Assembly (NCBI GenBank): GCA_905221605.1
Contig: CAJNDS010000164.1
Coordinates: forward strand, 124,001-188,000
DNA length: 64,000 bases
Origin: Symbiodinium natans
Lineage: Eukaryota > Sar > Dinophyceae > Suessiales > Symbiodiniaceae
Direction: 5' to 3'
The position numbers were made by a program, and so were the translations under genes. The notes beneath the pieces were generated by a model, which was not told the origin of the DNA, searched no databases, and saw nothing but the letters and a program-made list of their open reading frames with translations. Below, in pieces: positions 60,232 through 64,000 of the stretch. The first letter of the stretch is position 1. The number at the start of each line of letters is the position of its first letter.

Positions 60232-60283
60232 GGGTGTCATTTGGAGAGTGCGCTTGTCCCATTCCCACGCACATGACTACTTG
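60232..60283 (+). CDS. candidate penultimate exon, spliced across a family-D element
   Basis: Reads GVIWRVRLSHSHAHDYL up to CTTG. If the intron is the family-D element from GAGGTT (60284) to CCAAG (60381), the frame continues directly into the terminal exon. Confidence 0.45.
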
Positions 60284-60381
60284 GAGGTTCATGGGTAGCT
60301 ATGAGTAGGGCTATAAGTACCTAGATATGAGGTAGTTACCAGAATGTTCACCCTAATTGTACCTACCCATGAGCCTCCAAG
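60280..60381. mobile_element. TIR element, family D, abutting terminal exon
   Basis: CTTGGAGGTTCATGGGTAG ... CTACCCATGAGCCTCCAAG. Removal from GAGG to AG joins two open frames in phase. Confidence 0.8.
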
Positions 60382-60444
60382 CACACCCGAAGGCAGTCTG
60401 AGAATGACGACGGCTCTTCCGATGAGTCAGATGCTGCTGACTAG
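60382..60444 (+). CDS. probable terminal exon, acidic serine-rich C-terminus
   Basis: Begins at the base after the family-D right end and reads HTRRQSENDDGSSDESDAAD, stop TAG at 60442. Acidic serine-rich tails are common C-termini. Assignment to the kinesin gene is by order and strand only. Confidence 0.55.
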   Translation, partial: HTRRQSENDDGSSDESDAAD

Positions 60445-61108
60445 CCATTCTAGGCACGGCACTCACGCCATTGGCAGCTGCAAAACGGGAAAAGCACCGA
60501 CTGCATGCCACACAGTCACAGTTAGGGGTTGCTTCAGTCGTCGTTGTTTCTTGTGGCTTCAGAGCCGTGCACTGGGCTTAGGGCTTAGGGTTTCTAGGGT
60601 TTGGGGCTTTGTGGTGTCTGTCCAACCGGCAACAGATGAGCCTTTCCCAAAATGGGGAGTGCCCCTCAAGACACCCCAGAGTACTCTGATCCTCTTCAAT
60701 GGACACCCCCCCCCCCAAAAAAAAAAAAAAAGTAGAAAGGGCACCAACCCTAAACCCTGAATTCACGGTGCTTGTGCTGCGGAAGCTGTGGAAGCTCCCT
60801 AAACCCCAAACCCTAAGCCCCAAACCCCAAACTCCAAACCCATGCTCTGGGCTCAAGGGGACTCCGAAGTCAGGGTCCCTGAGACTTCCTGGGCCTGAAT
60901 TGGCCGATTTAAGGTGGGGTGAGGGTTTAGGGTTAGGGTTTAGGCCCTAAGACCCCAAGAGAGATGAAACTCCCCCAAGAGCCCTTGACGAAAGACGCAC
61001 TCTCACATGCCCAGCCGGAGCATAGCTGAAGAGGGGCTCTGCGTTGGTAGAGCTCCTGGGTTAAGCGTTTGGGAGAAGAGAGCTCAGGGTCAAGGTGCCC
61101 AGGATTAC

Positions 61109-61189
61109 CTGTTGCCATGTGCTGTCCGTCGACGAAACTTCCATCTCCGCTGCAGCTCCTTGCGAAATCCTTGGCTGAGAATGCTGAGG
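61109..61189 (-). CDS. possible minus-strand exon
   Basis: Acceptor TGCCCAG and donor GTAATC on the minus strand. Frames read LSILSQGFRKELQRRWKFRR or AAAEMEVSSTDSTWQQ. It would follow the exon at 61257-61436. Confidence 0.35.
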
Positions 61190-61256
61190 CTGGGCACAGC
61201 ATTCCAGTCGACACCCCCAAACCCTAAACCCCAAACCTTGTGGTCTTCCCTTGCAC

Positions 61257-61436
61257 CCAGAGCACGCCCAAGCTGCAGGATGGGCCCAAGGCCCCAAAGC
61301 TTCTTTTTTGACGGGTCTTCCTCATAAGTAAACCACTTAAAGGCACATTTTTTATGAGGTTCCAATGCTCTTCCCCATGTACACCGTTGCCGCAGACTTG
61401 TTGCTGAAGATGACGAAGGTCGAGCCGCATGAAGTT
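61257..61436 (-). CDS. possible minus-strand exon
   Basis: On the minus strand a pyrimidine-rich TTTTCTCTCCATTCAG acceptor precedes 180 bases. The best frame includes CAFKWFTYEEDPSKKKLWG, and a GTGCAA donor follows. TTTAGGG-type repeats follow on the minus strand, keeping the exon polarity rule. Two other frames are also largely open. Confidence 0.4.
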
Positions 61437-61589
61437 CTGAATGGAGAGAAAAGATAAACACTCGCACCCCAAAGCCCTAAACCCCATCCTCCCCTGATGA
61501 ACCCTCCCCCAAAGCCAGATCTCAGAAAGTCTCTTCTGGCACGAGAGAGCTCTTGAAAGTTAGGGAAGTTACATGGCCCCTTAACATGG

Positions 61590-62035
61590 TCCCCAAGGAG
61601 CCCAATACCCCTTAACTGAGAAATATTCCCTTAAACCATACTAAGGATCCCCATATGGTTTAAGGACTATTGCTTAACTAAGGGGTCTTGGGCTCTCTGG
61701 GTCCCTTGTCTTCTTTCAAAGGGTTCTAAAGTGTGGGCTGTTGGGTTTTACAGGGTGCCCTAAACCCTAAACCCTAAACCCTAAACCGGGGGTTAAGCAG
61801 CCTTGGCCTCTGTGAGGTCAATCGCAGGACGGCTTGACTGCGAATTCGCCGGCTTCCCAAGCCGATTTAGGGTTTAGGGTTTTGGGTTTTGGGATGTGAA
61901 GGCTCAGCCCAAAGACTCCAACATTCCTTTGTTCAGGAATAGGGTGGTTTCCGAAATTAAGGGTACTGTATTGGGGTCCTTATTTATAAGGGAATCCGGG
62001 TATCCCCTATCTTCGTAAACCCCCATATTCCTTAA
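61590..62035. repeat. dispersed repeat, pair with 43470-43910
   Basis: Family H palindrome followed by GGGCTGTTGGGTTTTACAGG, CCCTAAA units, then CAGCCTTGGCCTCTGTGAGG...CGACGGCTTGACTGCGAATTCGCCGGCTTCCC-type sequence and a shared tail (CAGCCCAAAGACTCC). Confidence 0.75.
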
Positions 62036-62184
62036 ACTGTAGAAGGGCCCTAGTCGCGATGCAGGGTGCCACAAACACAGGGCAATGCGAACAGACAGCG
62101 TGCAAATAGGCAGAAGTTTCGCGACAACCGGATGGCTCCGATTGCAAGGCGGGTGAACGGTGATGGAAAGTATGTGTCGATGTT

Positions 62185-62605
62185 TTTTACATTCATGAAT
62201 AAAATCATAGCATTTCCATATATAAATAATAGCATTTCCATATATATATATGTATGTATATATATATATATTGTTGCTAACACCTTCATTCCAACTGTTA
62301 GTTTTTACCGGTTCAAGATGAAATGATAGTGAAAATGTATTTCTAATATAAATGGTTTTATCTAAACATGATATTCTGAAAACGAAAACATACAATTTGT
62401 TTTCAATACTGTTGCAAAATTTAATTTCATAGAATTTGTTTGCTTTATTATATATATATTTATTTATATTTATATATTTATTTATTTATGTGTAGAAAAT
62501 ATACAGTTTTACATAGTATTACAACACTAACAAAGTGAAAAATGTGCAGAATGTTCTCTTCATTGTATTTTGACTTTTAACGTAGCCATTTTGGCTCAAG
62601 CTGGT
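62185..62605 (+). repeat. AT-rich dispersed repeat (family L) ending in SL-like sequence
   Basis: Shares ACACCTTCATTCCAACTGTT, TTTACCGGTTCAAGATGAAA and AACATGATATTCTGAAAA... with copies near 45670-46010, 47027-47264 and 48320-48756. Contains TA microsatellites. No TTTAGGG inside. Confidence 0.75.
62579..62600 (+). other. dinoflagellate spliced-leader-like sequence
   Basis: AACGTAGCCATTTTGGCTCAAG matches the 22-nt DinoSL (DCCGTAGCCATTTTGGCTCAAG) except at position 2. It is not followed by GT, so it is not an intact SL RNA gene; it reads like a relic at the 5' end of a retroposed trans-spliced mRNA or a conserved end of the AT-rich repeat upstream. Confidence 0.8.
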
Positions 62606-62610
62606 GCAGG

Positions 62611-62814
62611 GTTCACGGTTGGGCCCACTCGTGGGTGGGGTACTGGAGGAAGGAGGCCTTCAGACTGGAGAAGGGTGGGAGGAAATTCTCCATCTTGGAG
62701 GAGTCCCTCTGGCCGGTCACCACCACCACCCGATACTTGAAACTGTGCCAAAAAGACCAGTTCAAGCAACAATACTTCCACCTTCAACTCAAGCAGGACC
62801 TGGCAGGCAGATAG
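62611..62814 (+). CDS. possible retrogene fragment behind a spliced-leader relic
   Basis: Open + frame ending TAG at 62812, containing YWRKEAFRLEKGGRKFSILE, SLWPVTTTTRYLKLCQKDQ and YFHLQLKQDLAGR. It begins about 10 bases after a dinoflagellate spliced-leader match. The composition is protein-like, but the other + frame and the minus strand are also open, and no family is recognised. Confidence 0.4.
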   Translation, partial: VHGWAHSWVGYWRKEAFRLEKGGRKFSILEESLWPVTTTTRYLKLCQKDQFKQQYFHLQLKQDLAGR

Positions 62815-63360
62815 AAAACCGAATGGAACTGTTGCCAATACAAATTCCTGCACGGAGGCTTCGAAATGACGACATGACGAAACCACGCATTCCGGCAAAG
62901 AGGTCTGAACGCAGGGGAGGTTGACTGATCGTTTGGCTTGCGTGTTTGGGCGAAACCAAAGTCCACGTAATACACCCTGTGACACCCTGTGAACGCCGAA
63001 CCCTGAACCCTACCCCACAGAAGCTTGCAAGGTGGGCCAACTCGCACTCCCCGATGACTCGGCTTGTCAGCGCACGCTTGAGCTTTCGAATGCAGCAGCA
63101 TGGAGCACCCTAGCAGCCTAAGGCGCCACAGCAGCACAGAGCACCGCTTTAAGCTAGTGACAGACACAAGCAAGCAAACCTCAATTTAGGGCTTCAACCC
63201 CAAAACCCTAAACCCTAGACTCCCCATAAACACTAGACTTCCCAGTAAGACACACCCCTAAACCCCAAACCCAAAACGCTAGAGTTTGCGATTCGCCCGA
63301 AGCTTCAACCCCGAAGTCCCTGAACTTGGACAAGCTGCCCTCCATAGCGCCCCAGACCAG

Positions 63361-63411
63361 GAGTTGAGAGCCATGGAGGGCGGCGATGACCACTGGCTGG
63401 TGCACTGGCAG
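63361..63411 (+). CDS. exon of an unidentified gene at the right edge
   Basis: Acceptor GACCAG; reads ELRAMEGGDDHWLVHWQ; GC donor GCGCCG. Phase 0 join to the exon at 63565. Confidence 0.55.
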
Positions 63412-63564
63412 GCGCCGTCAAGTGGCACTTCCCCTAAGTCAAACCACCACGTCCCACAATTATTAGGGTTGAGGGTTATGCAGAGTTCAGGGTTTCGGGC
63501 TTAGGTTAACAGCTGGCCTGCGTCCGGACTTTTGGGGTTCTTCAGGGTTTGGGGTGGCACGCAG

Positions 63565-63602
63565 GTGCTCATCCGACGGCGCGCCCTCGAGGCGCAGAAG
63601 GG
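63565..63602 (+). CDS. exon of an unidentified gene at the right edge
   Basis: Acceptor CACGCAG and a perfect GTAAGT donor; reads VLIRRRALEAQK. Helical and basic. Gene continues beyond the window. Confidence 0.6.
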
Positions 63603-64000
63603 GTAAGTGTTTGGTTCTGCCATTCAAGGCCGACAGGGTGGCTGTCCTCGGGGGTTGAGGCGATGAGTAGAAGCACGGCGCCACGTAAGGGGTTCGGAAT
63701 TTTGAGCTCAGGGGTTGAAAGGTTTCGGGGTCCGTGGGTTTCGTGCATGAACGGTTGGGAGCCGTGTTCACGAAATTACTTTCTAGGCGTTGGATTACCC
63801 GAAGCAATGCACATCAAAGCGCTCTTGCGTAGTGTGGTTGCGCAGCCAGGCCGAGCAGCGATATGCTGCGGAGAGCTGCGCGAGAGGAGGCCGCAATCGT
63901 CATTGAGTGTTCCATGCTGCCCATGCTGTGTTTGTGACGTCGACATGTTGAGCTTTTTCAAGAGAAGCTTCTGCTTGCCCTTCATCTATGGTACTGATAT

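Noticed and set aside
62579-62600. Functional SL RNA gene
   Set aside because: No GT donor after the leader and no visible Sm site; upstream is the dispersed repeat.
1-64000. Subtelomere or chromosome end
   Set aside because: Telomere-type repeats are interspersed in both orientations throughout and linked to exons, not concentrated at one end.
1-64000. rRNA or tRNA genes
   Set aside because: No conserved rRNA cores or tRNA A/B-box cloverleaf noticed by eye; a covariance search was not possible.

Overview
The window is nuclear DNA of a eukaryote, most probably a dinoflagellate. Four observations support this. (1) Recognisable proteins are split into exons of 16 to about 180 bases, separated by introns of about 0.2 to 2 kb or more. 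(2) Where reading frames fix the junctions, many introns start with GC or GA rather than GT, and most end in AG followed by G. (3) The telomere-type heptamer TTTAGGG/CCCTAAA is scattered through the whole window. (4) A sequence matching 21 of 22 positions of the dinoflagellate spliced leader occurs twice (47243-47264 and 62579-62600). A chromerid alga shares the telomere motif but does not explain the spliced-leader match.

Layout on the + strand: 0-12.8 kb holds exon-like islands of an unidentified, partly coiled-coil protein and then two tandem-repeat blocks (10.9-12.6 kb). 13.0-26.9 kb holds an RBR-type (RING1-IBR-RING2) E3 ubiquitin ligase. 27.4-30.6 kb has unassigned exon-like pieces. 31.6-34.3 kb carries the 3' half of PDX2/SNO, the glutaminase subunit of pyridoxal 5'-phosphate synthase, with its stop codon. 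34.5-60.4 kb holds a kinesin motor, then coiled coil, then an FHA domain (kinesin-3-like), with tail exons and a probable stop at 60442. The last 3.5 kb has two + strand exons of another gene, two possible minus-strand exons and a possible retrogene behind a spliced-leader relic. No rRNA, tRNA, CRISPR array or bacterial operon was seen. The long translations in the window are mostly read-through of tandem repeats or homopolymers.

The intervening DNA has a repeated organisation. Exons are usually preceded by (CCCTAAA)n and followed by (TTTAGGG)n, so intron ends are complementary telomere-like repeats. Many introns also carry short terminal-inverted-repeat elements of several families, three of which begin CTTGG and end CCAAG. 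In three places the right end of one such family is exactly the 3' splice site of an exon (25260, 26760, 60382), as expected of introner elements. AT-rich islands (45.1-46.1, 50.0-50.95 kb) and a cluster of hairpin repeats (46.1-47.0 kb) interrupt the pattern inside the long kinesin intron region.

Exon boundaries are inferred by eye from frame, phase and family motifs; no transcript evidence was available. The three main genes have unrelated functions (ubiquitin transfer, vitamin B6 synthesis, microtubule transport) but share one transcriptional direction.
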